From positions 186,001-250,000 of the forward strand of contig NZ_KZ679085.1 of NCBI RefSeq assembly GCF_003024235.1: a DNA stretch of 64,000 nucleotides, in the 5' to 3' direction. Shown here one piece after another: positions 10,998-20,106 of the stretch. Every line of letters begins with the position of its first letter. Positions within the stretch are counted from its first letter, which is position 1. Made by a program: the position numbers and the translations under genes. The notes under the pieces are model-generated. The model had not been told where the DNA came from, did not search any database, and was given only the letters and a program-made list of their open reading frames with translations. This DNA comes from Arenimonas caeni (GTDB lineage: Bacteria; Pseudomonadota; Gammaproteobacteria; Xanthomonadales; Xanthomonadaceae).

Positions 10998-13476
10998 ACT
11001 GCGCGGCCTGAGCGAGGCCGAGGCGGCGCGCCGCCTGGCGGAATCGGGCCCGAACGAACTGCCGGCACCGCCGCGACGCGGCCTGGGCCGCATCGCCGCG
11101 CAGGTGATGACCGAGCCCATGTTCCTGCTGCTGGCGCTCGCCGCCGGTGCCTACCTGGTGCTGGGCGAACCGGCCGAGGGCGCGCTGCTGGCCAGCTTCG
11201 CCTTCATCACCATCGGCCTGGTGGTGGTGCAGGAACGGCGCAGCGAGCGCGCGCTCGAGGCGCTGCGGGCGCTGGGCGCGCCGCTCGCCGTGGTGCTGCG
11301 CGAAGGCCAGGCGCGGCGCATCCCGGCCGCCGGCGTGGTGCCCGGCGACCTGCTGGTGCTCGAGGAAGGCGCACGCGTACCGGCCGACGGACGCCTGCTC
11401 TCGGCGCGTTCGCTGGCGGTGGACGAATCCCTGCTCACCGGCGAAAGCGTGCCGGTCGACAAGCAGGCTGGCGCCGGCGACGAAGCCGGCGAGGCTTTCG
11501 CGGGCACCCTGGTGGTCGGCGGCACCGGCCTGGCCGAGGTCACCCGCACCGGCATCGCCACCCGCAGCGGCCAGATCGGGCAGGCCCTGGCCGGCATCGA
11601 CATCGAGTCCACGCGCCTGCAGCGCAATACCGCCCGCCTGGTGCGCCTGTTCGGCGTGCTGGCCCTGTGCGTGAGCCTGTTGCTGCTGCTGGTGCATGGG
11701 GCGATCCGCGGCGAATGGGTGCAGGGCCTGCTGTCGGCGATCGCCGTGGCGATGGCGATGCTGCCCGAAGAGTTCCCGCTGGCGCTGGCGGTGTTCCTGG
11801 CCCTGGGCGCCTGGCGCATGGCGCGGGTGGGCGTGCTGGTGCGGCGCGCCGCCGTGGTGGAAACCCTGGGCGCCGCGACGGTGCTGTGCGTGGACAAGAC
11901 CGGCACGCTCACCGAGAACCGCATGCGCGTGGCCTGGCTCGACGACGGCCGCATGCCGGCCCGTTTCGACGCCGCCACCACCCTGCTGCCGGCCCTGCAG
12001 CCGGTGCTGGAAGCCGCCATCCTCGCCAGCCGCGCCCACTCGATGGACCCGATGGACCGCGCCCTGCAGTCGCTGGCGCCGGGCGCGCTGGCGCAGGCCG
12101 AGGCCGGCCATCTGCCGCTTTCGCCGGAGCTGCCGGCGATGAGCGTGGCGCATGCCCTGCCCGGCGGCGGACTGCGGGTGGCCACCAAGGGTGCCCCCGA
12201 AGTGGTGGCGGCGCTGTGCGGACTGTCCGGCGAGGCCCTGGACGCCGTGCACGCGCGTGCCGCCGACGCGGCGGCGAACGGGCTGCGCGTGCTCGGCGTG
12301 GCCGAGGCGCGGATCGATGGTGCGCTTCCCGGGGACCAGCGGGCGTTGCCCCTGCGCTGGCTCGGCCTGGTCGGCTTCGAGGACCCGCTGCGCGAGTCCG
12401 TGCCGGCCGCCGTCGCCGAGGCCAGGAGCGCCGGCATCCGCGTGGTGATGATGACCGGCGACTTCGCCCCCACCGCCCGCGCCATCGCCGCCCAAGCCGG
12501 GCTGGAAGCGCCCGGGGAAGTGATGCTGGGCCAGGACCTCACCGAGCTCGACGATGCCGCGCTGGCCGCGACGGCGGGGCGGACCTCGGTGTTCGCGCGC
12601 ATGCGCCCGGAACAGAAGCTGCGCCTGGTCGAGACGCTCAAGGCGCGCGGCGAAGTGGTGGCGATGACCGGCGACGGGGTCAACGACGCGCCCGCGCTCA
12701 AGTCAGCGCACATCGGCATCGCGATGGGCCAGCGCGGCACCGACGTGGCGCGCGAGGCGGCGCCGCTGGTGCTGGTGCAGGAGGATTTCGGCCTGATCGT
12801 GGCCGCCGTGCGCCAGGGCCGGCGCATCTTCGACAACCTGCGCAAGGTGATGCTCTACATCGTCGCCATCCACGTGCCGATCGCCGGCCTGGCCATAGTG
12901 CCCCTGCTGCTGGGCCTGCCGCCGCTGCTGCTGCCGGCGCACGTGGTGCTCATCGAGATGGTGATCGACCCGATGTGTTCGATCGCCTTCGAAAGCCAGC
13001 CTGCCGAACCCGACCTCATGCAGCAGCCGCCGCGGCCGCTGGACGAGGGACTGGTGGGTCCCGGCCAGCTGCTGCTCGGCGTACTGGTCGGTGGCGTGCT
13101 GCTGGCGGCCTGCCTGTGGCTCTACCTGCGCGGCCTCGACAGCGGCATGGCGGTGGCCGAGGCGCGCAGCCTGTCGCTGCTGGCGATCACCGGCGGCAAC
13201 CTGGCGCTGGTGGCCAGCCTCTCGCACCGGCGCGGCGCCTGGACCCAGGGCACCGGCCGCGCCTACGTGCTGATCTCGCTGGGGGCCGCCGCCGTGCTGG
13301 CGGCCTGCCTGGGCCTACCGGCGCTGCGGGATCTGTTCGACTTCGCCCTGCCCTCGCCGCGCGACGGCGCGCTGGCCGTGGCCCTGAGCGCCGCCGCGGG
13401 CCTGGTGCTGGAACTGGCCAAGCCGCTGCCCCGGGTGCAGCGCCTGCTGGGGCGCCAGGACCGTTCCCCGGCCTGA
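10981..13476 (+). CDS. P-type cation-transporting ATPase (P2-like)
   Basis: 831 residues from a GTG at 10981. The in-frame upstream extension is the out-of-frame TPR gene. Visible in order: a cation-ATPase N-terminal domain (SEAEAARRLAESGPNELP), the actuator LLTGESVPVD, phosphorylation motif DKTGTLTENRM (Asp305), ATP-binding KGAPE, and hinge MTGDGVNDAPALK. The C-terminal six-helix domain follows. The membrane motif is MLPEEFPLAL rather than the PEGLP of SERCA-like pumps, so the ion is uncertain (Ca2+, Mg2+ or other). It is an inner-membrane exporter or importer driven by ATP. Confidence 0.93.
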   Translation: MPRSSELRGLSEAEAARRLAESGPNELPAPPRRGLGRIAAQVMTEPMFLLLALAAGAYLVLGEPAEGALLASFAFITIGLVVVQERRSERALEALRALGAPLAVVLREGQARRIPAAGVVPGDLLVLEEGARVPADGRLLSARSLAVDESLLTGESVPVDKQAGAGDEAGEAFAGTLVVGGTGLAEVTRTGIATRSGQIGQALAGIDIESTRLQRNTARLVRLFGVLALCVSLLLLLVHGAIRGEWVQGLLSAIAVAMAMLPEEFPLALAVFLALGAWRMARVGVLVRRAAVVETLGAATVLCVDKTGTLTENRMRVAWLDDGRMPARFDAATTLLPALQPVLEAAILASRAHSMDPMDRALQSLAPGALAQAEAGHLPLSPELPAMSVAHALPGGGLRVATKGAPEVVAALCGLSGEALDAVHARAADAAANGLRVLGVAEARIDGALPGDQRALPLRWLGLVGFEDPLRESVPAAVAEARSAGIRVVMMTGDFAPTARAIAAQAGLEAPGEVMLGQDLTELDDAALAATAGRTSVFARMRPEQKLRLVETLKARGEVVAMTGDGVNDAPALKSAHIGIAMGQRGTDVAREAAPLVLVQEDFGLIVAAVRQGRRIFDNLRKVMLYIVAIHVPIAGLAIVPLLLGLPPLLLPAHVVLIEMVIDPMCSIAFESQPAEPDLMQQPPRPLDEGLVGPGQLLLGVLVGGVLLAACLWLYLRGLDSGMAVAEARSLSLLAITGGNLALVASLSHRRGAWTQGTGRAYVLISLGAAAVLAACLGLPALRDLFDFALPSPRDGALAVALSAAAGLVLELAKPLPRVQRLLGRQDRSPA

Positions 13477-13490
13477 GCCGGGGCAAAAAG

Positions 13491-13515
13491 AAAGGCCCGG
13501 CATGGCCGGGCCTTT
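13491..13515 (+). terminator. Rho-independent terminator after the P-type ATPase
   Basis: A 10-bp stem AAAGGCCCGG/CCGGGCCTTT with a 5-nt loop, 14 nt after the stop. The A- and T-runs lie in the stem ends, so it can work in both directions and also bounds the convergent tRNA-Val. Confidence 0.75.
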
Positions 13516-13524
13516 CTCGGGGTC

Positions 13525-13599
13525 TGGTGGGCGGTACAGGATTTGAACCTGTGACCCCTGCCGTGTGAAAGCAGTGCTCTACCGCTGAGCTAACCGCCC
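13525..13599 (-). tRNA. tRNA-Val (CAC)
   Basis: 75 nt including an encoded CCA. The acceptor is GGGCGGT/ACCGCCC. The D-arm is GCTCAGCGGTAGAGC and the anticodon stem CTGCT/GGCAG encloses loop TTCACAC with anticodon CAC, reading GTG. The T-arm GGTTCAAATCC is normal. Confidence 0.95.
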
Positions 13600-13652
13600 G
13601 AAGAGCCGCGAATCTTACGCGGCGGCCCGGAAGTGGTCAAGGCTGCGCCGGC

Positions 13653-15281
13653 TCAGCGCAGCTTGCTGGCCATCATGGCCGCCGCCTCGGGCGGGGCGCC
13701 GAAACTGTCGGGGCGGGCCTTGTCCCAGAAGACCTGGAACACGGCGTGGTCGGGCACGCCCTCGAGCAGGCGCCCCTGCGGCACGAACCGGTGCAGCGTG
13801 GCCAGCGAGCGCACCTCGGTGGACGACACGCGCCGCACGATGTGTTCCGGGCCCAGCTGGCTCGGGTGCGTGAGCCCCGCCGCCGCCAGCAGCTCCTTGA
13901 GCGCCACCACCGTGTTGCGGTGGAAGTTGTACACCCGCGTGGCCTTGTCGGCCGGGTCGAGCGCGGCCTGGCGGCTGCGGTCCTGGGTGGCGATGCCGGT
14001 CGGGCAGCGGTCGGTGTGGCAGCTCTGCGACTGGATGCAGCCGAGCGCGAACATGAAGCCGCGGGCGGCGTTGCACCAGTCGGCGCCCAGGGCCATGGCC
14101 CGGGCGATGTCGAAGGCGGTGACGATCTTGCCGGCGGCGGCCACCTTCACCCGCGAGCGCAGGTCGAGCCCGACCAGCGTGTTGTGCACCAGCATCAGCG
14201 CCTCGCGCATCGGCGCGCCGACGTGGTCAGTGAACTCCAGCGGCGCCGCGCCGGTGCCGCCCTCGGCGCCGTCGACGACGATGAAGTCGGGGGTGATGCC
14301 GGTTTCGCGCATGGCCTTGGCGATGGCGAACCATTCCCAGGGGTGGCCGACGGCCAGCTTGAAGCCGGTGGGCTTGCCACCCGAGAGCGTGCGCAGTTCG
14401 TCGATGAACGCCAGCAGCCCGATCGGCGTGGAGAACGCGCCGTGCGCCGCCGGCGAATGGCACTCCACGCCGACCGGCACGCCGCGCGCCTCGGCGATCT
14501 CCGGGCTGACCTTGGCCGCCGGCAGGATGCCGCCCTGCCCCGGCTTGGCGCCCTGGCTGAGCTTGAGCTCGATCATCTTCACCTGCGGGTCGCCGGCGTT
14601 GCGGCGGAAGGCCTCGCGGTCGAAGTTGCCCTCGCCGTCGCGGCAGCCGAAATAGCCCGAACCGATCTCCCAGACCAGGTCGCCGCCGTTCTCGCGGTGG
14701 TAGCGCGAGATCGAGCCCTCGCCGGTGTCGTGGTAGAAGCCGCCGCGCTTCGCGCCGGCATTTAGCGCCCGCACCGCGTTGGCCGAGAGCGAGCCGAAGC
14801 TCATCGCCGAGATGTTGAACACGCTGGCGGCGTAGGGCTGGGCCCGCCCCTCGCCCACGGCGATGCGGAAATCGTGCGATTCGATCTTCGCCGGCTGCAG
14901 CGAGTGGTTGATCCACTCGTAGTCGTCGCCGTACACATCGCGCTGGGTGCCGAAGGGGCGCTTGTCGAGAACGTCCTTGGCGCGCTGGTAGACGATGGCG
15001 CGCTGCTGGCGCGAGAACGGGGTCTCGAGCGTGTCGGGCTCGATGAAGTACTGGCGGATCTCGGGGCCGATCGACTCGAGCCCGTAGCGGAAATGCGAGC
15101 TCAGCGGGTAGTTGCGGCGCAGCGCCTGCCGGCGCTGGGCCAGGTCCCAGATCCCTACCAGGGAGAGCGCGCCGAACACCCCCAGCCCCCACCAGGCGAG
15201 CGGCGTGAACGGGACGGCGGCGCCCGCCGCGACGGTGAGCAGCAGGCAGGTGGCGAAAGGCCAGTAACGGGACGGCAGCAT
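13653..15281 (-). CDS. Membrane-anchored FMN-binding glutamate synthase-like protein
   Basis: 542 residues. Two hydrophobic segments near the N-terminus (about 10-28 and 30-45) are followed by the FMN/Fe-S TIM-barrel domain of the glutamate synthase large subunit. SAMSFGSLS, GGDLVWEIGSGYFG, the barrel run FIVVDGAEGGTGAAP and the Fe-S cysteines in GCIQSQSCHTDRCPTG are all present. It lacks the amidotransferase and C-terminal gltB domains, so it belongs to the stand-alone family whose reaction is unproven. The ATG at 15281 follows GAGGAG by 6 nt and lies only 15 nt after tRNA-Leu. The frame's extension through the tRNAs is not coding. Confidence 0.88.
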   Translation of the reverse strand: MLPSRYWPFATCLLLTVAAGAAVPFTPLAWWGLGVFGALSLVGIWDLAQRRQALRRNYPLSSHFRYGLESIGPEIRQYFIEPDTLETPFSRQQRAIVYQRAKDVLDKRPFGTQRDVYGDDYEWINHSLQPAKIESHDFRIAVGEGRAQPYAASVFNISAMSFGSLSANAVRALNAGAKRGGFYHDTGEGSISRYHRENGGDLVWEIGSGYFGCRDGEGNFDREAFRRNAGDPQVKMIELKLSQGAKPGQGGILPAAKVSPEIAEARGVPVGVECHSPAAHGAFSTPIGLLAFIDELRTLSGGKPTGFKLAVGHPWEWFAIAKAMRETGITPDFIVVDGAEGGTGAAPLEFTDHVGAPMREALMLVHNTLVGLDLRSRVKVAAAGKIVTAFDIARAMALGADWCNAARGFMFALGCIQSQSCHTDRCPTGIATQDRSRQAALDPADKATRVYNFHRNTVVALKELLAAAGLTHPSQLGPEHIVRRVSSTEVRSLATLHRFVPQGRLLEGVPDHAVFQVFWDKARPDSFGAPPEAAAMMASKLR

Positions 15282-15296
15282 GCAGGGCTCCTCAGC

Positions 15297-15383
15297 TGGT
15301 GCCCGGGGCGGGAGTCGAACCCGCATGGCCTTGCGGCCGGAGGATTTTAAGTCCCATGCGTCTACCAGTTTCGCCACCCGGGC
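15297..15383 (-). tRNA. tRNA-Leu (TAA)
   Basis: 87 nt with encoded CCA and the long variable arm of type II tRNAs. The acceptor GCCCGGG pairs with CCCGGGC, and the anticodon loop CTTAAAA gives TAA. It is the last tRNA of the Gly-Cys-Leu group and is followed after 15 nt by a protein start codon, with no terminator between. Confidence 0.95.
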
Positions 15384-15423
15384 ATCAGGCCATGGTGCCG
15401 CAAAGCGCCGGGCGCTGGCCACA

Positions 15424-15454
15424 AACAAAAAGCCCCGCCGTTGGGCGGGGCTTT
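15424..15454 (-). terminator. Rho-independent terminator between tRNA-Cys and tRNA-Leu
   Basis: An 11-bp stem AAAGCCCCGCC/GGCGGGGCTTT with a GTTG loop. On the minus strand it is followed by a T-rich run (TTTTTGTTTG overlapping the stem end). It lies 6 nt downstream of the tRNA-Cys 3' end. Confidence 0.85.
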
Positions 15455-15459
15455 CGAAC

Positions 15460-15533
15460 TGGAGGCCGAGGTCGGAATTGAACCGGCGTACGCGGATTTG
15501 CAGTCCGCTGCATAACCACTCTGCCACCCGGCC
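15460..15533 (-). tRNA. tRNA-Cys (GCA)
   Basis: 74 nt with encoded CCA. The acceptor GGCCGGG pairs with CTCGGCC (one G-T pair). The anticodon loop CTGCAAA gives GCA, and the T-arm carries GGTTCAATTCC. Confidence 0.95.
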
Positions 15534-15570
15534 GGGAAGCGTTCGCGAGGCCAAGCTTAGCGCGAGGGAC

Positions 15571-15605
15571 CCGGAAAAAACAAAACCCCGGTGAACGGGG
15601 TTTTG
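15571..15605 (-). terminator. Rho-independent terminator between tRNA-Gly and tRNA-Cys
   Basis: A 10-bp stem CAAAACCCCG/CGGGGTTTTG (15581-15590 and 15596-15605) with a 5-nt loop, followed on the minus strand by TTTTTTCCGG. It lies 8 nt after the tRNA-Gly 3' end. Confidence 0.85.
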
Positions 15606-15613
15606 TCGAAAAC

Positions 15614-15689
<76 letters not shown>

Positions 15690-15753
15690 AAGAGACGCAT
15701 ATTTTGGGGATGCGCCGGCGACCTGTCAATACCCTTCGCGCACCAAATCTGCA

Positions 15754-16314
15754 TCAGCCCTTCCGACGCATCGTCGGCCAGGCCGCGCGCAGGTAGTCCC
15801 AGCCCGACCAGAGCGTCAGCGCCGCGGCCACGGCCAGCAGCCATTCGCCGAGGCGGAACACCGGCAGGCCCAGCAGATCTTCCTCGAACAGCAGGCAGCT
15901 GATGGCCACCATCTGCACGATGGTCTTGAGCTTGCCCAGCGCCGCGACCTTCACCAGGCCGTGCGCGCCCATCTGTGCCATCCACTCGCGCAGCGCCGAA
16001 ATGGTGATTTCGCGGCCGATGATGACCGCCGCCAGCATCGCCATCACCGGCGTGTCGTGGCGCTCGACCACCAGCAGCAGCGCGAAGGCCACCGTCAGCT
16101 TGTCGGCCACCGGGTCGAGGAAGGCGCCGAAGGCCGAGTACATGCCGTAGCGCCGGGCGATCCAGCCGTCGGCCCAGTCGGTGACGGCACCGAGGATGAA
16201 GATGCCGGCGGCCGCGATGTTGGTCCAGCCGTAAGGCAGGTAGAACACGGCGACCATCACCGGGATCAGCACGATCCGGAAAAGGGTCAGCAGGGTCGGG
16301 ATGGTCAGGGTCAT
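15754..16314 (-). CDS. pgsA: CDP-diacylglycerol-glycerol-3-phosphate phosphatidyltransferase
   Basis: An inner-membrane enzyme that makes phosphatidylglycerol phosphate, the first step to PG and cardiolipin. It has 186 residues, several hydrophobic helices and the complete CDP-alcohol phosphotransferase motif, starting DWADGWIARR and ending FLDPVADK. The ATG at 16314 overlaps the last base region of uvrC, giving the uvrC-pgsA-tRNA order also found in E. coli. Confidence 0.96.
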   Translation of the reverse strand: MTLTIPTLLTLFRIVLIPVMVAVFYLPYGWTNIAAAGIFILGAVTDWADGWIARRYGMYSAFGAFLDPVADKLTVAFALLLVVERHDTPVMAMLAAVIIGREITISALREWMAQMGAHGLVKVAALGKLKTIVQMVAISCLLFEEDLLGLPVFRLGEWLLAVAAALTLWSGWDYLRAAWPTMRRKG

Positions 16315-18176
16315 CAGGCGTCCGGGGGTTCGCTACCAGGGGATTGTGGCCCAAGTCCGTGCAGCGCGGCATGGATCCGCTGCGCCAGGGCGCTGCTGAC
16401 GCCCTCGACCCGGGCGATTTCCTCGGCACCGGCGTCGCGCAGGCCGGCCAGGCCGCCGAAATGCTTGAGCAGGGCGGCGCGCCGGCGCGGGCCGATGCCC
16501 GGGATGTCCTCGAGCCGGCTGGTTTCACGCGCCTTCTGGCGCTTGCCGCGGTGGCCGGTGAGGGCGAAGCGGTGCGCCTCGTCGCGCACCTGCTGCACCA
16601 GCTGCAGGCCGGGCGAGGCGGCGCCGGGGCGCAGCTCGCGTCCGTCGGGCAGCACCAGGGCCTCGTGGCCGGCACGGCGGGCCTCGCCCTTGGCCACGCC
16701 CACCATCGCCACGCCGGTCACGCCCAGCTCGGCCAGCACTTCGCGCGCCTGCGCCAGCTGGCCGGTGCCGCCGTCGATCAGCAGCAGGTCGGGCAGCACG
16801 CCTTCGTCCATGCCGCGCCGGAAGCGGCGCTCGAGCGCCTGGCGCATGGCCGCGTAGTCGTCGCCCGGCTCGATGCCGGCGATGTTGAAGCGCCGGTACT
16901 GGCCGCGCACCGGCCCTTCGGCGTCGAAGACCACGCAGGAGGCCACGGTGGCTTCGCCCATGGTGTGGCTGATGTCGAAGCACTCGATGCGCGCCGGCGC
17001 CGACTCCAGGCCCAGCAGCTCCTGCAGCGAGGCGAGCCGGGCGCGCTGGCTGGCGCTGGAGGCGAGCTCCGTGGCCAGGGCCAGCTCCGCATTCTGCTGT
17101 GCCAGCTCCAGGTAACGCGCGCGCTCGCCGCGCACCGCGCTCTTGAGCTCGACCTTGCGCCCCGCCTGCGCCGTGAACACGTCCTGCAGCAGCTGCTGGT
17201 CGGGGATGGCATGGCTGAGCACGATCTCGCGCGGCGGCCGCTGCTCGAGGTAGTGCTGGGCCACGAAGGCGCCAAGCACTTCCTCGGGGCTTTCGGCGCC
17301 GTTGGTGCGCGGGAAGTGGCTGCGGGTGCCCTGGTTGAAGCCGTTGCGGAACGACAGCAGCAGCACGCAGGCGGCGCCCTGCCGGACCACGCAGGCCAGC
17401 ACGTCCATCTCGACCTGCTCGCCCTCGACGTACTGCCGGGCCTGGATGCGACGGATGGCGGCGATCTGGTCGCGCAACTGCGCCGCCTGCTCGAACTCCA
17501 GCCGCGCGCTGGCGGCCTCCATGGCCTTGCCCAGCTCGTCCACCAGTTCGCCGCTGCGGCCCTCGAGGAACAGGGCCGCGCGGCGCACGGTGGCGTCGTA
17601 CTCGCGGGTGGCCACCAGGCCGACGCAGGGGGCGCTGCAGCGACCGATCTGGTGCTGCAGGCAGGGCCGGCTGCGGTTGCGGAAGACGCTGTCCTCGCAG
17701 GTGCGCAGCTTGAACAGCTTGGCCATCAGGTCCAGCGTCTCGCGCACCGCCGCCGAGCTGGTGTAGGGCCCGAAGTAGCGCCCGGGCACGGAGCGCGGGC
17801 CCCGGTGCCAGGCCAGCCGCGGCCAGGTTTCGTCGGTGAGCAGGATGTGCGGGTAGCTCTTGTCGTCGCGCAGCAGCACGTTGTAGCGCGGCCGCAGCGA
17901 CTTGATCAGCTGGTTCTCGAGGATCAGCGCCTCGCTCTCGGTGCGCGTCACCGTCACCTCGATGCCGGCGATCTGCGCCACCATCAGGGCAATGCGGCGC
18001 GAGGGCTGTTCCTTGAGGAAGTAGCTCGCCACGCGCTTGCGCAGCGACGCCGCCTTGCCGACGTAGAGCACGCTGCCGTCGGCGGCGAGCATGCGGTAGA
18101 CGCCGGGCGCCGGCGTCAGCTGGCGAACGAAGGCCTTGCCGTCGAAGGGCGGGCCGTCGGTGCCGCCGCCGGTCAT
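16314..18176 (-). CDS. uvrC: Excinuclease ABC subunit C
   Basis: It makes the 3' and 5' incisions in nucleotide excision repair, with UvrA and UvrB. The protein has 620 residues. The GIY-YIG nuclease (PGVYRMLAADGSVLYVGKA, from about residue 24) is followed by the UVR helix pair (LEFEQAAQLRDQIAAI). Next comes the RNase H-like second nuclease, with Asp in IECFDISHTMG. The C-terminal helix-hairpin-helix pair is IPGIGPRRRAALL and VEGVSSALAQRI. The ATG at 18176 overlaps the preceding stop. Confidence 0.97.
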   Translation of the reverse strand: MTGGGTDGPPFDGKAFVRQLTPAPGVYRMLAADGSVLYVGKAASLRKRVASYFLKEQPSRRIALMVAQIAGIEVTVTRTESEALILENQLIKSLRPRYNVLLRDDKSYPHILLTDETWPRLAWHRGPRSVPGRYFGPYTSSAAVRETLDLMAKLFKLRTCEDSVFRNRSRPCLQHQIGRCSAPCVGLVATREYDATVRRAALFLEGRSGELVDELGKAMEAASARLEFEQAAQLRDQIAAIRRIQARQYVEGEQVEMDVLACVVRQGAACVLLLSFRNGFNQGTRSHFPRTNGAESPEEVLGAFVAQHYLEQRPPREIVLSHAIPDQQLLQDVFTAQAGRKVELKSAVRGERARYLELAQQNAELALATELASSASQRARLASLQELLGLESAPARIECFDISHTMGEATVASCVVFDAEGPVRGQYRRFNIAGIEPGDDYAAMRQALERRFRRGMDEGVLPDLLLIDGGTGQLAQAREVLAELGVTGVAMVGVAKGEARRAGHEALVLPDGRELRPGAASPGLQLVQQVRDEAHRFALTGHRGKRQKARETSRLEDIPGIGPRRRAALLKHFGGLAGLRDAGAEEIARVEGVSSALAQRIHAALHGLGPQSPGSEPPDA

Positions 18177-19594
18177 TCGCCGATCGGCAGGCGGCTGAGC
18201 TTGCCGTTGCCCAGGTCGTAGCGCAGCACTTCGTGCGCGCCCGAGTTGGCGATCCACAGCGAGCCGGGACCGGCGGCCAGGGCTGCGGGCTGCTCCAGCG
18301 CCTGCGGCAGCGGATGGGTGCTGACGTCGCCACCGCCCAGGCGCAGCCGGCGCAGGCAACCGTTGTAGCCATCGGCGATCCAGAGCACCGGGCTGGCGGG
18401 GTCGAGGGCGATCGCCAGCGGGTACTGCAGGCGCGCCTCGCGCCGCTGCCCGTCCTGCTCGCCGAACTCGTACAGGCCCTGCCCCACCAGGGTCTGCACC
18501 TGGCCCTGGCTGAGTTGGATCGAGCGGACGGCCGAACTGGCGGCGTCGGCCACGTAGAGCGTCTGCTGCACCAGGGCCAGGGCCGCGGGCTGGGCGAACA
18601 TGGCGCTGCGCGACGGGCCGTCGGCGATGCCCAGCTCGCCCGAACCGGCGCAGAGCTTCAGGCGCGACTGGCCCAGTTCGTACTCCCAGACCTGGTTCGA
18701 GCCGGCCATCGCCAGGTAGAGCCGTTCGAGCGTTCCGGCCAGGGCCCAGGGCTGGTTCAGCGGCAGCTCGGCGGCCTGGCCGACGCCTTCGCGCGGCGCA
18801 CCGGCGCGGCCGTTGCCCAGCAGGGTCTCGACCACGCCGTCGAGCAGGCGGATCCGGCGCAGGGCGTGGTTGCCGGTGTCGGCCACGTACAGCGATTCGC
18901 GCACCAGGCACAGGCCGCGCGGCGAGCGGAAGGCGGCATCCTCCGGCGCGCCGTCGACCAGGTCGCCGTGGCCGGTGCCGAATTCGCGCAGCACGCGCCC
19001 CGAATGCGTGCACTCGAGGATGCGGTGGTGGCCGGTGTCGGCCACGTAGAGGTGGTTCTCGCCCACGGCCAGGCCGGAGGGAAAGGCCAGGGGCAGGCGC
19101 GGTTCGGCGCCGAGGCGGCGCGCGGGGCCGGCCTGCTGCACGGCGCCGCCGACTTCGTCGATCAGCCGCTGGACGGAGGCTTCCAGGCGCGAGGCCTGGT
19201 CGTCGCCGGTGAACACGTCGCGCAGGCGGCCGCGGGTGTCCACCAGCGCCACCGAGGGCCAGGCATTGATGCCGTAGTGCTGCCAGGTGGTCCAGCCCGG
19301 GTCGTTGGCCACCGGGAACGACAGGCCAAGGCGGTTGGCGACCTTGAGCACCACGCGGCCATCAAGTTCGGCATCGAACTTGGGCTGGTGGATGCCCAGC
19401 ATCGACAGCCCGACCGGATAGCGGGCCTGCAGCCGCTGCAGTTCCTCGAGCAGGGTGTGGCAGTAGGCCGAGGCGGCGTTCCAGAACACCAGCGCCAGCA
19501 CGCGGCCGCGGTGGGCCTCGATGCGCTGGGGGTCGGCATTGAGCCAGTGCAGGTTCGCCTGCAGTTCCGGGGCGGCGGCGTGGGCGCTGTTCAT
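18173..19594 (-). CDS. Thioredoxin-like / NHL-repeat protein (NHLRC2-like)
   Basis: 473 residues: an N-terminal thioredoxin-like domain (about 1-150) followed by an NHL beta-propeller (about 165-473) with repeats such as GLAVGENHLYVADTGHHRI, ESLYVADTGNHALRRI and QTLYVADAASSAVRSI. This architecture matches NHLRC2 and its bacterial relatives. The active-site region reads FWNAASAYCHTLL. Relatives have two or more cysteines (WTYCCINC), but here only the second of the CxxC survives, so classical disulfide exchange looks lost. No signal peptide is seen. Partner and role unknown. It is coupled to uvrC by a 4-nt overlap. Confidence 0.8.
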   Translation of the reverse strand: MNSAHAAAPELQANLHWLNADPQRIEAHRGRVLALVFWNAASAYCHTLLEELQRLQARYPVGLSMLGIHQPKFDAELDGRVVLKVANRLGLSFPVANDPGWTTWQHYGINAWPSVALVDTRGRLRDVFTGDDQASRLEASVQRLIDEVGGAVQQAGPARRLGAEPRLPLAFPSGLAVGENHLYVADTGHHRILECTHSGRVLREFGTGHGDLVDGAPEDAAFRSPRGLCLVRESLYVADTGNHALRRIRLLDGVVETLLGNGRAGAPREGVGQAAELPLNQPWALAGTLERLYLAMAGSNQVWEYELGQSRLKLCAGSGELGIADGPSRSAMFAQPAALALVQQTLYVADAASSAVRSIQLSQGQVQTLVGQGLYEFGEQDGQRREARLQYPLAIALDPASPVLWIADGYNGCLRRLRLGGGDVSTHPLPQALEQPAALAAGPGSLWIANSGAHEVLRYDLGNGKLSRLPIGE

Positions 19595-19621
19595 TCGTCG
19601 GTTCCGCGGGGTCCGGTTCGA

Positions 19622-20083
19622 TTATGCCTGCGTTGCCAGACGCCGCAGCAGCCCGTCGGCGGCCTCGCGTGCCAGGCTGCACACCCGTTCGAAATCGCGC
19701 GGGCCGCCATGGTAGGGGTCGGGCAGCTCGCCGTTGCGCTTGACCCCGCACCAGTCGAGCACCAGCGCGATGCGGCCACGCGCCGCACCGGGCGCCAGCA
19801 TGCGCAGTTCGGCGAGGTTGGCGCGGTCGGCGCAGAGCACCAGGTCGAAGCGCTGGAAGTCGGCGAACTGGACCTGCCGGGCGCGCTGGCCGCTGATGTC
19901 GATGCCGGCCTGGCGCGCCACTTCGATCGCGCGGGGATCCGGCGGCAGGCCGGCATGCCAGCCGCCGGTGCCGGCGGAGTCGACCTGGTAGGGCACGGCG
20001 GAGTCGGCGCGCCGGTGTGCCGCCCACCCTTCCAGCAGCGGCGAGCGGCAGATGTTTCCCATGCAAACAAACAATATATTCAA
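19622..20083 (-). CDS. Low-molecular-weight protein-tyrosine phosphatase
   Basis: 153 residues. The P-loop CMGNICRSP (C-x5-R-S, Cys7) and the general-acid loop DPYHGG (about 121-126) are the complete catalytic set of the family. The frame opens at a TTG (20083); the next ATG lies inside the P-loop, so TTG is the only sensible start. The region just upstream is unusually AT-rich, and no strong ribosome site is visible. It follows kdsB in the LPS gene run. In proteobacteria such enzymes often act on envelope polysaccharide kinases. Confidence 0.88.
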   Translation of the reverse strand: MNILFVCMGNICRSPLLEGWAAHRRADSAVPYQVDSAGTGGWHAGLPPDPRAIEVARQAGIDISGQRARQVQFADFQRFDLVLCADRANLAELRMLAPGAARGRIALVLDWCGVKRNGELPDPYHGGPRDFERVCSLAREAADGLLRRLATQA

Positions 20084-20106
20084 TGATTTAACCGGTATTC
20101 TTGAAG

